Shown here piece after piece: positions 52,620-62,545 of a stretch of DNA of 64,000 nucleotides. Below the pieces are notes generated by a model. It did no database searches and had not been told where the DNA came from. It worked only from the letters and a program-made list of their open reading frames with translations. The DNA comes from Aliishimia sp039978895 (GTDB lineage Bacteria; Pseudomonadota; Alphaproteobacteria; Rhodobacterales; Rhodobacteraceae). The first letter of the stretch is position 1, and each line of letters opens with the position of its first letter. The translations under genes and the position numbers were made by a program. Where the stretch lies: the NCBI GenBank assembly GCA_039978895.1, contig JBDWAL010000059.1, positions 1-64,000 of the forward strand, read 5' to 3'.

Positions 52620-52963
52620 CTTATTGATTTTAAGTAAAAATTAGGGCTGGAATTTGCTGCGAGGTTGACGTTCCGACCTTGGACTGATTTTGCGAACAAT
52701 GACAACTCTGGTGTGCGTCGTTTTAAGGCGCAATGTCATGTTGGACAAATAGCAGTTTCAACACCGGCGAATTTTTTCGGCAACGTTTCAGGCGGTGTGG
52801 GCAAAGCTGCATAAAAGTAGTTGCGATATGTGAGCCTGCCGAGCGCCAAATTTGAGACATTTGGTTTCATATATGCATGGTTTTTCACCCGCTCCCGTTT
52901 GGGTTGAAAATTAGGCGCGTTCTTATGCGCTTTGTCGTTTCGCTTTGGCGTCGTATGTGATCT
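52620..52963. other. Intergenic region lysC-ptsP, nothing recognised
   Basis: 344 bases without a gene on either strand. AT-rich in places, no tRNA-like fold, and no convincing terminator. It probably carries the ptsP promoter, but no promoter elements can be picked with confidence. Confidence 0.5.
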
Positions 52964-55243
52964 ATGATCAAGCCGGACGACCAAAGGGAGCAGGCCAAAA
53001 TGGCCGAGTTGATCGACAGCGAAAGCCGCAAGTTATTGGGCGGACTACGTGATTTGATGGCGGGTGATGACCCGGGTCAAGCGCGGCTCGATAAGATCAT
53101 GCACCTTGTGGCGCAATCCATGGGCTGCGAAGTGTCCTCGATTTATTTGTTCCGCGACGAAGAAACACTGGAGCTTTGTGCGACCGAAGGCCTTAAGGCC
53201 GAAGCGGTTCACCAAACCAGAATGCGTTTGGGGGAAGGCCTTGTTGGTCGCGTCGCAAAACGTAAACAAGTGATCAATGCAGCTGACGCACCCGCTGCCA
53301 CAGGCTTCCGTTACATGCCGGAAACTGGAGAAGAACTATTTTCAAGCTTCCTTGGTGTGCCGATTCTGCGGCTCGGCGATACGCTGGGGGTCTTGGTTGC
53401 ACAGTCCAAAGAGGAGCGAGAATTCAGCGCTGACGAAGTTTACGCTTTGGAAGTGGTTGCAATGGTGCTCGCAGAGATGACTGAGCTTGGTGTCTTTGTG
53501 GGGGAGGGCGCGGCTATGTCCGCACGTCACCAGCATCCAGTTTTGGTGCGCGGCGGGGTCGGGCAAGAAGGTGTTGCTGAAGGGCATGTTTGGCTGCACG
53601 AACCCCGTGTTGTTGTGGTTAACCCGGTTTCCGACGACCCCGATCAAGAGCTGATACGTCTCAATGAGGCGCTCGAAGAACTGCGGGTCGGCGTCGATAA
53701 AATGCTGACGATGGCGCAACGCTCGGACACCGAGCAAATGGAAGTGCTTGAAGCGTATCGAATGTTTGCCAATTCCAAGGGATGGATGCGGCGCATGGAA
53801 GAAGATATCCGGCGCGGCTTAAGTGCTGAGGCCTCCGTGGAAAAAGAGCAATCGCTTGCACGTGTGAGGATTGGCCAATCCGGAGATAATTATCTACGCG
53901 AACGGTTGAGCGATCTGGATGATCTTAGCAATCGTTTATTGCGAATCCTAACGGGACAAGGGGCTGATACTGGCGCGGAAATGCCTGAAAACCCTATTTT
54001 GATTGCCCGTAATATTGGCCCGGGGGAACTGCTTGAATACGGACGAACTTTGAAGGGAATTGTGCTCGAAGAAGGTTCTGTTGGCAGTCATGCCGCGATC
54101 ATTGCCCGCGCTTTGGCAATCCCGTTGGTTGTAAACGGCAAGGGGATCATGTCGGAATCGCTCAATGGCGACCACATAATGGTCGATGGGGAACAGGGCT
54201 TAGTGCATTTGCGCCCCGATGACACGGTTGTGTCTGCGTTTCGTGACAAAATGGCGATGCATGCTGAGGCTCAAGATAGGTACGCGTCGATCCGAGAAGA
54301 ACCGGCAGAGACGCTGTGTGGGCGTCAGGTAGAATTGCTTATGAATGCAGGGTTGATGGCTGATTTGCCGTCACTCGACAGCTCGGGCGCGGAAGGCGTA
54401 GGCCTGTTCCGCACGGAGTTGCAATTTTTGGTGCGCAACCAAATGCCGCGCCGCTCTGAACTTAGCGCAATCTATGAACGTGTCCTGGACGCGGCGCATG
54501 GCAAGCGGGTGGTGTTCCGGACCCTAGACATTGGGTCAGATAAGGTGCTGCCTTACATGCGCCCAACAGATGAGCCCAATCCAGCCCTCGGTTGGCGGGC
54601 TATTCGTGTAGGCCTCGACAAACCGGGCGTGATGCGGATGCAGTTGCAAGCATTGTTGCGCGCTGCCAAAGGCCGTCCTTTGACGGTGATGTTCCCCTTT
54701 ATTGCGCAATATGAGGAATACACCCAGGCGCACGCCGAAGTCGGCAAAGCTGTTGAGCGCGAAAAGAAACTGGGCAATGTGCTACCATCAGAAATCGAAG
54801 TGGGGGCGATGTTGGAAACACCAAGTCTGGCGTTTGCACCACGGAAATTCTTTGAAGAGGTTGGCTTTCTGTCGATTGGTGGCAATGATCTCAAACAGTT
54901 TTTCTTTGCGGCAGACAGAGAAAACGAACGGGTGCGTCGGCGTTACGATACGCTGAACGTGAGCTTTCTAAGCCTGATCGAACGCATTGTTGAGCGTTGT
55001 GAAGAAACTGGGACGTCAGTTAGTTTTTGCGGCGAAGATGCGGGTCGCCCTGTTGAAGCTCTTGCTTTCGCGGCGATTGGCTTGCGTATTTTGTCAATGC
55101 GTCCGGCTTCTATCGGCCCCGTGAAAAGTCTGCTGCGTAGGTCTAATTTGGATGAGGTGCGAAAAGTGATCGCGGATGCCCGTCACCGGGGTGATATGTC
55201 TGTGCGACCTGCTTTAATGGCGTATCTCAAGGAGCAAGGATAA
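52964..55243 (+). CDS. ptsP: Phosphoenolpyruvate-protein phosphotransferase, PTS-Ntr (EI-Ntr)
   Basis: 759 residues. EI-Ntr passes phosphate from PEP to NPr, linking nitrogen state and carbon use. A GAF sensor domain lies at about 25-165 (LGEGLVGRVAKRKQV), the phospho-histidine is in GSVGSHAAIIARALAIPL, and the PEP-binding TIM barrel follows (EGVGLFRTELQFL, GSDKVLPYMRPTDEPN, NDLKQF, FCGEDAGRPVEALAF). The sequence CGEDAG differs slightly from the usual CGEMAG. The start at 52964 gives an N-terminus with a ribosome binding region; an in-frame ATG at about 53000 could also serve. Confidence 0.93.
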   Translation: MIKPDDQREQAKMAELIDSESRKLLGGLRDLMAGDDPGQARLDKIMHLVAQSMGCEVSSIYLFRDEETLELCATEGLKAEAVHQTRMRLGEGLVGRVAKRKQVINAADAPAATGFRYMPETGEELFSSFLGVPILRLGDTLGVLVAQSKEEREFSADEVYALEVVAMVLAEMTELGVFVGEGAAMSARHQHPVLVRGGVGQEGVAEGHVWLHEPRVVVVNPVSDDPDQELIRLNEALEELRVGVDKMLTMAQRSDTEQMEVLEAYRMFANSKGWMRRMEEDIRRGLSAEASVEKEQSLARVRIGQSGDNYLRERLSDLDDLSNRLLRILTGQGADTGAEMPENPILIARNIGPGELLEYGRTLKGIVLEEGSVGSHAAIIARALAIPLVVNGKGIMSESLNGDHIMVDGEQGLVHLRPDDTVVSAFRDKMAMHAEAQDRYASIREEPAETLCGRQVELLMNAGLMADLPSLDSSGAEGVGLFRTELQFLVRNQMPRRSELSAIYERVLDAAHGKRVVFRTLDIGSDKVLPYMRPTDEPNPALGWRAIRVGLDKPGVMRMQLQALLRAAKGRPLTVMFPFIAQYEEYTQAHAEVGKAVEREKKLGNVLPSEIEVGAMLETPSLAFAPRKFFEEVGFLSIGGNDLKQFFFAADRENERVRRRYDTLNVSFLSLIERIVERCEETGTSVSFCGEDAGRPVEALAFAAIGLRILSMRPASIGPVKSLLRRSNLDEVRKVIADARHRGDMSVRPALMAYLKEQG

Positions 55244-55814
55244 GCCGTCTTAGCGTCCTCTGTCGTTGATTTCATCGCATATCTGAACGTTTGATCGCAC
55301 TCGCAGGGACGGGAGCGCATGGTTCGTGTGAAATTATTGAAAATCAACCGATTGAGGGCGAATGCTGAAGCAAGGCGTAAAGGCTGAATTTCCTCGTGTC
55401 TTGGATGACGTTTGTTGGTTAACCGGCGGGAAATTTGTGATAAAATTCAGAAAACGCACCGCGTGAAATACAAGAAAAAGGGCGCGGGCCAGTTCGACCC
55501 AACGCCCATAAGAGTTTCTCTCGCCCCGTTCCATTCTGGCGGGTTATCCACAGGCCTTTAGACCTGCGCTGGTCATCTCGTTAGTTTAAATTGCCGATTG
55601 TCGACAAGGTATATAGCTTTTGCACCTATTTATGCTCACTTCTTGACCAATTCGAACAACGGATCATTTTGCTCCGAAATTCATCCACAGGGGGTGATCT
55701 GTGGGCCGGTTTCACCGACTATCTATGTGTGTAGGACAACATAGTTAAGAGCGGGTTAAGTCAAATTTGAATCTGATCCCTCGCAAGCGATTAACCAGAG
55801 TGTTGTAAGCGGTT
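55244..55814. other. Long intergenic region with DnaA-box-like sites
   Basis: 571 bases between ptsP and the aminotransferase gene (convergent ends). It holds a perfect DnaA-type nonamer TTATCCACA at 55544-55552, a near match TCATCCACA at 55681-55689, and an AT-rich stretch between them (about 55585-55640). No gene is convincing on either strand. It may be an origin-like or DnaA-controlled region, or a coincidence; two boxes alone do not prove an origin. Confidence 0.35.
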
Positions 55815-57071
55815 TCATGCCGGTTGAGGAACGATCTCTGCCATGGCGGCTAGGAACTGCGCGACTTCTGCATGCGTGTTGTAATGACACAAAGAGACGC
55901 GGATGCAGCCTTCGAGGCCTAAGGGTTCTAGGATATTGCCGCTATAATGGTCCGATTTACGTAGATGTGTGCGGATCCCCTGATCGTTCAATTGAGCCAC
56001 CACATCTACAGCTGGAACGCTTGAAATCGTGATCGATACCAAACCTTCGCGTGCGGGGTTTTCGGGGCCACCAATACAAGAAACACCGGGCAGTTCTGTC
56101 AGCCCTTTTTGATTGCCAGTCCCGAACAACATCGCATCGGTCAAAGATTTTTCATGGGCATGGATCGCGGCGCCAGCGGCCTCAATTCGGGCGCGGGGCG
56201 TTTCGGCGTCTGACACACGTGTCCCCAGCCATTCGAAGTAGTCTACGACATCAGACATTGTGGCATATGCGCCAGTGTCTCGAGTGCCAAATTCCCATGC
56301 TGTTTCCGGTGCGCCGACAAGGTTTTCGTGCGACAGTGCTGCAAGCCGATCAGACACCCAGGCGACTCCATACCCGTGGCGCGAAAAAACTTTATATGGT
56401 GAGATAACGTAGCCATCGATGTCATAACTATCGATATTGATATGACCGTGGCTGGCGTGTTGGATGCCATCGACAATGATGAAGCAATCGGGTGCAACGG
56501 CGCGGATCGCCGCTGAGATCGCCGCAACATCATTGCTCATTCCTGTCACAGGAGAGGTGTGTAAGATCGTGGCCACGCGGGTATCAGCAGTGACAAGAGC
56601 GGCGTAATCTGCGGCCGTCACCAGCCCCAGATCAGCGTCATGAGGGACTTGCGTGTAATTTAGTCCCAACGTCTCTGCCCATTTCGCGCAAGCGGAGCGT
56701 GTGGCTGGGTGTTCCACGGTAGAGCCAAGGATTGCGCCACGTGTCTCAGCGCATACGGTTCGGACAAGTCGGAACAATAGCTCTGTGCCGCTTTCACCGA
56801 CAAACACTATGCCATCGGATGCGCCAAAGAAGGTTTTGGTGTCATGTTTGGCTTTAGTGATGATCTCAACCAGTTTGTGCGAAGCAACATTGTCGCGGCC
56901 TTGGTTGTCTGGGATTGCGGCAAAGGTTACCGACGTTTCGACGACAGATTTCAAAGTCAGCGCGCCGCCTGCGTTTTCAAAGAAGACGCGAGGACCAGCA
57001 AAGGGGCAGCTGTCGACATGAGCGAAACGTGCGCGAATGTCCTCAAGGAGGCCGGGTGTATCCGTAAGCAT
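55815..57071 (-). CDS. Class V (cysteine-desulfurase-type) aminotransferase
   Basis: 418 residues of the PLP-dependent class V fold. The PLP lysine is in ISPYKVFSRHG (about 229-239), the cofactor-binding aspartate-histidine part is DGIQHASHG, and ENAGGALTL at the N-terminus is like isopenicillin-N-epimerase/NifS-type enzymes. It would deaminate, epimerise or cleave an amino acid. Last gene of a minus-strand operon with an HpcH/HpaI aldolase (3-base gap) and an FAD oxidase, so it probably works with them in breaking down an amine or hydroxy amino acid; the substrate is not known. Confidence 0.8.
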   Translation of the reverse strand: MLTDTPGLLEDIRARFAHVDSCPFAGPRVFFENAGGALTLKSVVETSVTFAAIPDNQGRDNVASHKLVEIITKAKHDTKTFFGASDGIVFVGESGTELLFRLVRTVCAETRGAILGSTVEHPATRSACAKWAETLGLNYTQVPHDADLGLVTAADYAALVTADTRVATILHTSPVTGMSNDVAAISAAIRAVAPDCFIIVDGIQHASHGHINIDSYDIDGYVISPYKVFSRHGYGVAWVSDRLAALSHENLVGAPETAWEFGTRDTGAYATMSDVVDYFEWLGTRVSDAETPRARIEAAGAAIHAHEKSLTDAMLFGTGNQKGLTELPGVSCIGGPENPAREGLVSITISSVPAVDVVAQLNDQGIRTHLRKSDHYSGNILEPLGLEGCIRVSLCHYNTHAEVAQFLAAMAEIVPQPA

Positions 57072-57074
57072 GAT

Positions 57075-57839
57075 TTAAGCCTTCATTTGAGCGAGCAAAG
57101 CATCAGCGCCGCGCGCCAGCAAACCCGAATCCGATCCACATGCGACAAACAAGAAACCTTTGGCCACAATTTCTTTGGCAAAAGCCACGTCAGATACGAG
57201 CGTTCCACAAGGCACGCCCTTGTCCATCAATTTTTGTGCTGTTTCGAAAATTTTGGCCCACACTTCGGGGTGCAAAGGCTGTCCAAGATACCCCATATCG
57301 GCGGCAATATCTGCCGGGCCAAAGAAGACGCCGTCTACGCCATCTGTACCACCAATCTCGGTGATTTGCGCCATTGCAGACAAGGTCTCCGCTTGGACCA
57401 AAACTGCGGTTTCGTCCTCTACACGGGTTGCGTAATCGGCAATGCGCCCATAGCGATTGGCACGCGTCGTGCCGCCAAAGCCACGGATACCGCGCGGTGG
57501 ATATCGCGTTGCGGAGACAATCTCGCTGGCCATGTCATGTGTTTGCACCATCGGGAACAACAAGCCTTCAGCGCCGATGTCGAGCAGTCGTTTGACTAAG
57601 ACCACATCGAAGCCGTGGGGTCTTACGATGGCCGTGCTGCTTGAGCCTGCCAATACCTGCAATTGCGCTAAGACTGTGCTGACATCGTTGGGCGAATGTT
57701 CCATATCGACCAAAATCCAGTCAAATCCAGCATGCGCGATGGCCTCAACCGGAACAGCGCCCGCCAATGCGGCCCAAAGACCAATTTGTGGCTTGCCTGC
57801 ACGGATAGCAGCGAGGAACGGATTGGTAGGAAGCTTCAT
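57075..57839 (-). CDS. HpcH/HpaI-family aldolase
   Basis: 254 residues. Class II, metal-dependent pyruvate aldolase of the HpcH/HpaI group, TIM barrel. Features: ILVDMEHSPND, RPHGFDVVLVKRLLDIGA, VLVQAETLSAMAQ (glutamate metal ligand) and GVFFGPADIAADMG (aspartate ligand). It splits 2-oxo-3-deoxy or 4-hydroxy-2-oxo acids to pyruvate plus an aldehyde. Overlaps the FAD-oxidoreductase gene by four bases. Confidence 0.88.
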   Translation of the reverse strand: MKLPTNPFLAAIRAGKPQIGLWAALAGAVPVEAIAHAGFDWILVDMEHSPNDVSTVLAQLQVLAGSSSTAIVRPHGFDVVLVKRLLDIGAEGLLFPMVQTHDMASEIVSATRYPPRGIRGFGGTTRANRYGRIADYATRVEDETAVLVQAETLSAMAQITEIGGTDGVDGVFFGPADIAADMGYLGQPLHPEVWAKIFETAQKLMDKGVPCGTLVSDVAFAKEIVAKGFLFVACGSDSGLLARGADALLAQMKA

Positions 57840-59059
57840 ATCACGGCCTTTTCGATGATTGGTTTAGCCGCAGCAACGCGGTCATAGCGAAATGGAGTCA
57901 TGTCCAGTGCGCGAAATTCGCCATATGTCAGCCATTCGGCCGTCGCACGCCCGGAGGCTGGGGATTGTTGCAATCCGTGGCCTGAAAACCCGTTGATAAA
58001 CAGAAAGTTATCTATTTCCGGGTGGGGGCCTAAGATCGCGTTCTGATCGAACACGTTATATGCGTAATGTCCGGCCCATTCTGATTGTACTTTGACGGCT
58101 TCAAATTGGGGGATGCGCGTGGCCAACAGGGGCCAGACGTGATCCTGCCAAAAATTGTGATCCATGTTGAAGTCGTCAAATGCCACCGCTGGGTCAAAAT
58201 CTGTATGTCCGCCCGCCAAATAGGTCCCGCCGCCATTTTCGCGGACGTGAACGCCAGACGGATCGATGGTTAGGGGCAAAGGTCGATCAAGCGGGTGTTC
58301 GGCCTTGAAAATCCAAGTGTAGCGCTTGCGCGGCTCAACCGGGACATCCAATCCGGCCATAGCTGCGGTTACAGCGGCGCGCGGGCCGGAGGCGTTGACC
58401 AATTGACCACATGCGATGACCTCGCCGCTCGCCAATGTCACACTTTCGACCCGGTTTCTTGCCGCATTCTTAGAGATTGCTGTGACCTCGCCTTGAAGGT
58501 ATTCCACGCCGCGTTCTCGCGCTTGACGGCGGAACCAATCAAAAACTGCAGCGCCGTCCCAATAGCCCTCATCTACGGTGTTGATCGATCCCAAAAGAAT
58601 GTCGTCTAGATTATAGAACGGATAGCGGGCGCGCAACGTATCCACATCCAGCAATTCTGTCGCCGCGCCTGCCGCAATCTGTACCTTTTGATTTTCGCGC
58701 AGAACGTTGGAAAATTCTTCGGTATCAGATAGGTACATGTAGCCATACGAGTGTATTGGTAGGTCTGGGATGCGATCATCGTCGCCCATAAATCCACGCA
58801 AGTTTTTGACGAATTCTGCGGTGAATTGCGAAATTTTTACGTTCAAGGCTTCGGAGAACTGCTGGCGGACGCAGGAGTTCGTATGTGCGGTTGAACACAT
58901 CGAAAAACTAGGGTCTTTTTCGATCACCAACACCGAACCGTTGAAGTCAGGATTGTCGCTAAGGAACCATGCGGTCGACGACCCCATGATCGCACCACCG
59001 ATGATGACAACGTCATAAGAGGACCTACTTGGGGTGTCGGTAAAACCCGTTGGTGCCAC
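57836..59059 (-). CDS. FAD-dependent amino acid/amine oxidoreductase (DAO family)
   Basis: 407 residues. D-amino-acid-oxidase fold: the FAD motif VVIIGGAIMGSSTAWFL near the N-terminus, CGQLVNASGPRAAVTAA in the middle and FSGHGLQQSPASGRATAEWL near the C-terminus. It oxidises a primary or secondary amine (sarcosine-, glycine- or D-amino-acid-like) to the imine/keto acid. First gene of the operon with the aldolase and aminotransferase. Substrate unknown. Confidence 0.85.
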   Translation of the reverse strand: MAPTGFTDTPSRSSYDVVIIGGAIMGSSTAWFLSDNPDFNGSVLVIEKDPSFSMCSTAHTNSCVRQQFSEALNVKISQFTAEFVKNLRGFMGDDDRIPDLPIHSYGYMYLSDTEEFSNVLRENQKVQIAAGAATELLDVDTLRARYPFYNLDDILLGSINTVDEGYWDGAAVFDWFRRQARERGVEYLQGEVTAISKNAARNRVESVTLASGEVIACGQLVNASGPRAAVTAAMAGLDVPVEPRKRYTWIFKAEHPLDRPLPLTIDPSGVHVRENGGGTYLAGGHTDFDPAVAFDDFNMDHNFWQDHVWPLLATRIPQFEAVKVQSEWAGHYAYNVFDQNAILGPHPEIDNFLFINGFSGHGLQQSPASGRATAEWLTYGEFRALDMTPFRYDRVAAAKPIIEKAVI

Positions 59060-59191
59060 GTCAAATCCCTCTCAAACGTCTGGATGTCCTGTGCGCACCC
59101 TTGGCGCAGAATTTACCATGTGCAAGAGGCTTAGTGCAAACAATCCGCGTTAGATGAGACGCAAACGGCGAAGTCTGGCGTTTATGTTCAA

Positions 59192-62161
59192 TCAGAAGAT
59201 AAAATCACCAGCTGTTAGGTCTACCAATGCTAGATTTTCGATCTGCACAATGCCCCCAGCGTCGAAGTTGATCTGCACATGCGCACCAACTTGTGATGCA
59301 TCGGTCAGCACATCAGCAAAAGTCACATACCCGCTGTTGGACAGATCCAGTTTGTCAGTCGTGTCCTCAAAATCCCGGATTCTGTCGAAACCACCGCCGC
59401 CATTGTCCGTACTCAGAAAAACAAACACATCGCGAAGCCCATCGCCAAGACCTGCGCCATCCCCCCCTGTCAGGATGTCATCGCCCGCGCCCCCCGTGAG
59501 GGTGTCCTGGCCATTGCCGCCGATAAGTTTGTCGTTGCCATCGCCCCCGTCGAGGATGTCGGAACTCCCGCCGCCGCGAATGTCATCATTATCTAGACCG
59601 CCCAAAATCGTATCTTGTCCGAAATTACCGAGAATTAGATCGTCACCAGCGTTTCCATAGACGGTATCAACGCCCAGCCCTGCATAGATTTCGTCCGCGC
59701 CGCCACCGCCATTCAGGATGTCAGCCCCACCCAACCCTGAAAGGATATCAGCGCCAAAGCCGCCATTAAGGGTGTCGTTGCCGCCATTTCCAGTCAGCTC
59801 GTCCGCGCCATCACCGCCATTCAAGATGTCGTCGCCCGCAAGGCCAATCAGCACATCCGCACCTGATCCCCCTGACAGCTCATTGTCGTTCGCGTCGCCG
59901 ACCAAACGGTCGTCAAAATTGGTGCCTATGACGTTCTCTATGGTGATAAACGTGTCGATCCCTTGGCCGCTGCCCACATCTGCTGGGTCGCGCGTGAGGA
60001 AAACCGCCACACGGCCATCCGCGTTTTCATAGCTGACCGTGTCCACACCGTCGCCACCTTCAAACCGGTCATTGCCCAAGCCTGCATAGATCATATCGTC
60101 GCCTGCGCCGCCAAACAGGCCATCATTGCCAAACCCGCCATCAAGCGTGTCATCGCCTTTGCCGCCCAATAAGGTATCGTTGCCTGCGCGTGCGGTGAGA
60201 ATGTCGTGGCCCTTGCTGCCCTCCAGAATGTTGTCGCTCGCGTCCCCGGACAAGTTGTCATCAAACGTGGAGCCGACGATGATTTCAATTCCGGATAAAG
60301 TGTCGCCTTCGGCATCGCCAAACAAACCAATGCCAGAACTTAGATCCACAGAGACGCCTTGGCTTGAGGCCGAATAAATGGCCGTATCTACACCAGTCCC
60401 CCCATTCAGCGCGTCTGCACCAAGACCACCTGTCAGAACGTCGTCGCCAGCCTCGCCATTGATCTGATCGCTTATGTCTGTGCCGATTATAGTTTCGTCA
60501 TCTGCGTCACCTTGAATGATGATGACGTCGCCAATGTTGTCTCCATACCCTCCAGCGAAATTCAAGCCACTGAATGTGACAAAGGAAGCGGCGTCCATAA
60601 AGAATTCTGTTTGCGCCGCGATGGCCGATGCGCCGCCCAACGTATCATCGACGGTCAGGGTGGTCAGCCCGGCTAACAGCGCCTGTAGGACCGTCAATTG
60701 CACCGTCGCGGCAACATTTGGTGATGAGCCGGTGATTTGGAATTCGAGCGCTTCGATGGAGTTTAAGGTCGTCCCGCGCAAATCATAAATCGGCCCCGTG
60801 AGAGCGCCCTGCAATGCAGTAATCCTGTCGACACCCGCGCCGCCGTCAAAAGTCGTGCCGGTGAAAAGGGTCGCCTGACCCTCGATCAGTGCAAAGCTGT
60901 CGTCGCCATCGCCGCCAAACAGCATGTCGGTACCACCTTGGCCGGAAATGGTATCGTCGCCGCCTAAGCCATTGATAACGTTTACATTGGTGTCCCCAAA
61001 CAAATGATCGTCATGGGCGGACCCTGTTAGGTTTTCGAAATTCGAAAAGGTGTCATTCGCAGCATCACCCAAATTCGCCAAGCTTGTGTTTATGTCGACT
61101 TCGACGGCGCTGGCCGAGTCCTCGTAACTCAGCGTGTCCAGACCTGCGCCCCCGTTCAGAATGTCGATACCACTGCCGCCTTGGATAACGTTGTCTTCAC
61201 CGTCTCCCGTGATCGTGTCATTGCCTACGCCTGCATTGACGTTTTCGATGCTGGCAAAGGTATTGCCGAAATTGTCCGTTCCTGCCGCGAGGTCGATCAC
61301 GAAATTTGCCAAAGTGTTGTCCGCAATCGTTTCCGCGATCTGCAGCGTGTCGGTTCCTTCACCGCCTTCAAGTATATCTGCGCCCAAACTCACCAGAAGC
61401 GTGTCGTCCCCGGTGCCCCCTTTGACGGTATCCAATCCATCGCCGCCGTCGAGCGTGTCATTTCCAGCCAATCCGTATAAAACATCATCCCCGTCATCGC
61501 CTTGGATAATGTCATCGCCAAAGGTGGCAACGTCAGTAGCCGCGTGGTTGGTCACAGAGACGTTGAGCATATAGACGCCGCCTGATGTGACGCCCGTCTC
61601 TCCTAACGTGTTGACCTTTATGTAGAAGACCTGCGCGCTTCCTGCGGATCTGGTATATGACAGATATGAATCCAACCCAGTTGGCGCAGATCCCAGCCCA
61701 CCTGCGGTGGGGTTGCCGTTGTCGTTATCGATAAGGGTGTTGCCGCTGCTGTCTTTCAGTTCGACAAATGAGTCAAAGCCGCCAAAACCGTCGGCGTAGT
61801 CCACGTCAATTGTGATGCTTTGTCCTGCACCGATCGTCACCGCATAGAAATCAGCTGTGCCATCCCCCTTTGCCAAAACCGATGTGTAAGGGATGGAAAT
61901 GTTCCCAATATCGGGATTTTCCTTTGTGCTCCAATGTTCGGGGTTATCAATGCTGACGGCCGTCGCGACAGAGTCGTTTAAGATGGTGGCGTCGTCGAAA
62001 AAGAGGGCGTCATGGTCGCCAAAAATGACGTCATGTCCAGCCCCGCCGACAAGCAATTGCCCTGCGACGGACGTTGCATCATGCGCGGCGATGAGAATGT
62101 CATCGTCGCTCGTTCCGGTCACAGTTGACGAATTCAGCGCATCGTAAATCACGTTGGCCAT
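59192..62161 (-). CDS. RTX calcium-binding protein with PPC domain
   Basis: 989 residues. No N-terminal signal; secretion should go through a type I (HlyB/D-like) system using the C-terminal end (FDRIRDFEDTTDKLDLSNSG to the final ...DLTAGDFIF, M10-type end domain). A PPC-like beta domain lies near 75-205 (ISIPYTSVLAKGDGTADFYA, FDSFVELKDSSGNTL). The rest is mostly tandem nine-residue GGxGxDxLx calcium loops in several blocks, with a non-RTX insert around 440-560. AAGG stands seven bases before the ATG at 62161. No enzyme motif is seen, so it may be adhesive or a surface-layer type protein. No type I secretion genes are in the window. Confidence 0.9.
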   Translation of the reverse strand: MANVIYDALNSSTVTGTSDDDILIAAHDATSVAGQLLVGGAGHDVIFGDHDALFFDDATILNDSVATAVSIDNPEHWSTKENPDIGNISIPYTSVLAKGDGTADFYAVTIGAGQSITIDVDYADGFGGFDSFVELKDSSGNTLIDNDNGNPTAGGLGSAPTGLDSYLSYTRSAGSAQVFYIKVNTLGETGVTSGGVYMLNVSVTNHAATDVATFGDDIIQGDDGDDVLYGLAGNDTLDGGDGLDTVKGGTGDDTLLVSLGADILEGGEGTDTLQIAETIADNTLANFVIDLAAGTDNFGNTFASIENVNAGVGNDTITGDGEDNVIQGGSGIDILNGGAGLDTLSYEDSASAVEVDINTSLANLGDAANDTFSNFENLTGSAHDDHLFGDTNVNVINGLGGDDTISGQGGTDMLFGGDGDDSFALIEGQATLFTGTTFDGGAGVDRITALQGALTGPIYDLRGTTLNSIEALEFQITGSSPNVAATVQLTVLQALLAGLTTLTVDDTLGGASAIAAQTEFFMDAASFVTFSGLNFAGGYGDNIGDVIIIQGDADDETIIGTDISDQINGEAGDDVLTGGLGADALNGGTGVDTAIYSASSQGVSVDLSSGIGLFGDAEGDTLSGIEIIVGSTFDDNLSGDASDNILEGSKGHDILTARAGNDTLLGGKGDDTLDGGFGNDGLFGGAGDDMIYAGLGNDRFEGGDGVDTVSYENADGRVAVFLTRDPADVGSGQGIDTFITIENVIGTNFDDRLVGDANDNELSGGSGADVLIGLAGDDILNGGDGADELTGNGGNDTLNGGFGADILSGLGGADILNGGGGADEIYAGLGVDTVYGNAGDDLILGNFGQDTILGGLDNDDIRGGGSSDILDGGDGNDKLIGGNGQDTLTGGAGDDILTGGDGAGLGDGLRDVFVFLSTDNGGGGFDRIRDFEDTTDKLDLSNSGYVTFADVLTDASQVGAHVQINFDAGGIVQIENLALVDLTAGDFIF

Positions 62162-62545
62162 GTCGAACCTTCTTTCTCACATGCAAGGCAGGAGGGCGCA
62201 CATTATCGCCCCCTCAATTCAGAGCAAAGCATGCAAAAGACAGGAAGCGACGTGTCCTTGATCATCAAATGCAGTTTAATCTCCGCATGTTTGATCCGTG
62301 TTTCACGACTGCATGAGCAGCTTCAGGGCGTCTTGTAGCCGATCAGTCTGAACACGCTCAAAAACTTGAAACAGTGTCTTGTTGGTATGCCACATGCGTA
62401 AATGGTTCGCACGGCCCGCCGTGACGGTGCCGTCCCGATAATTCGAAGTCAATGTCGTTTTATGAAGTGCGTGACGCTAAATAAATCTGATCCACACCTC
62501 AGGTTGCAGCCTTACCATCTTTGCCTGGTTCAGGGGCTTAGCGCT
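62162..62545. other. Intergenic region between two RTX genes, nothing recognised
   Basis: 384 bases without a convincing gene. It must hold the promoter of the RTX gene starting at 62161, and the terminator of the next one (stop near 62546), but no clear hairpin with a T-run was found. Confidence 0.5.

Noticed and set aside
52736..52984. 82-codon minus-strand frame between lysC and ptsP
   Set aside because: Overlaps the ptsP start and has no recognisable sequence feature.
55334..55534. 66-codon minus-strand frame in the ptsP-aminotransferase gap
   Set aside because: No recognisable domain and no good start signal, and low-complexity codon use. Kept only as a part of the intergenic description.
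59718..60377. Long open frames on the plus strand opposite the RTX gene
   Set aside because: They are antisense shadows caused by the biased, glycine/aspartate-rich codons of the RTX protein; composition (Ser/Pro runs) is not protein-like.
59200..62100. Dense short repeats suggesting a CRISPR array or tandem DNA repeat
   Set aside because: The repeat is at the protein level (nine-residue calcium loops, GGxGxDxLx) and varies in DNA sequence; there are no constant repeat/unique spacer units.
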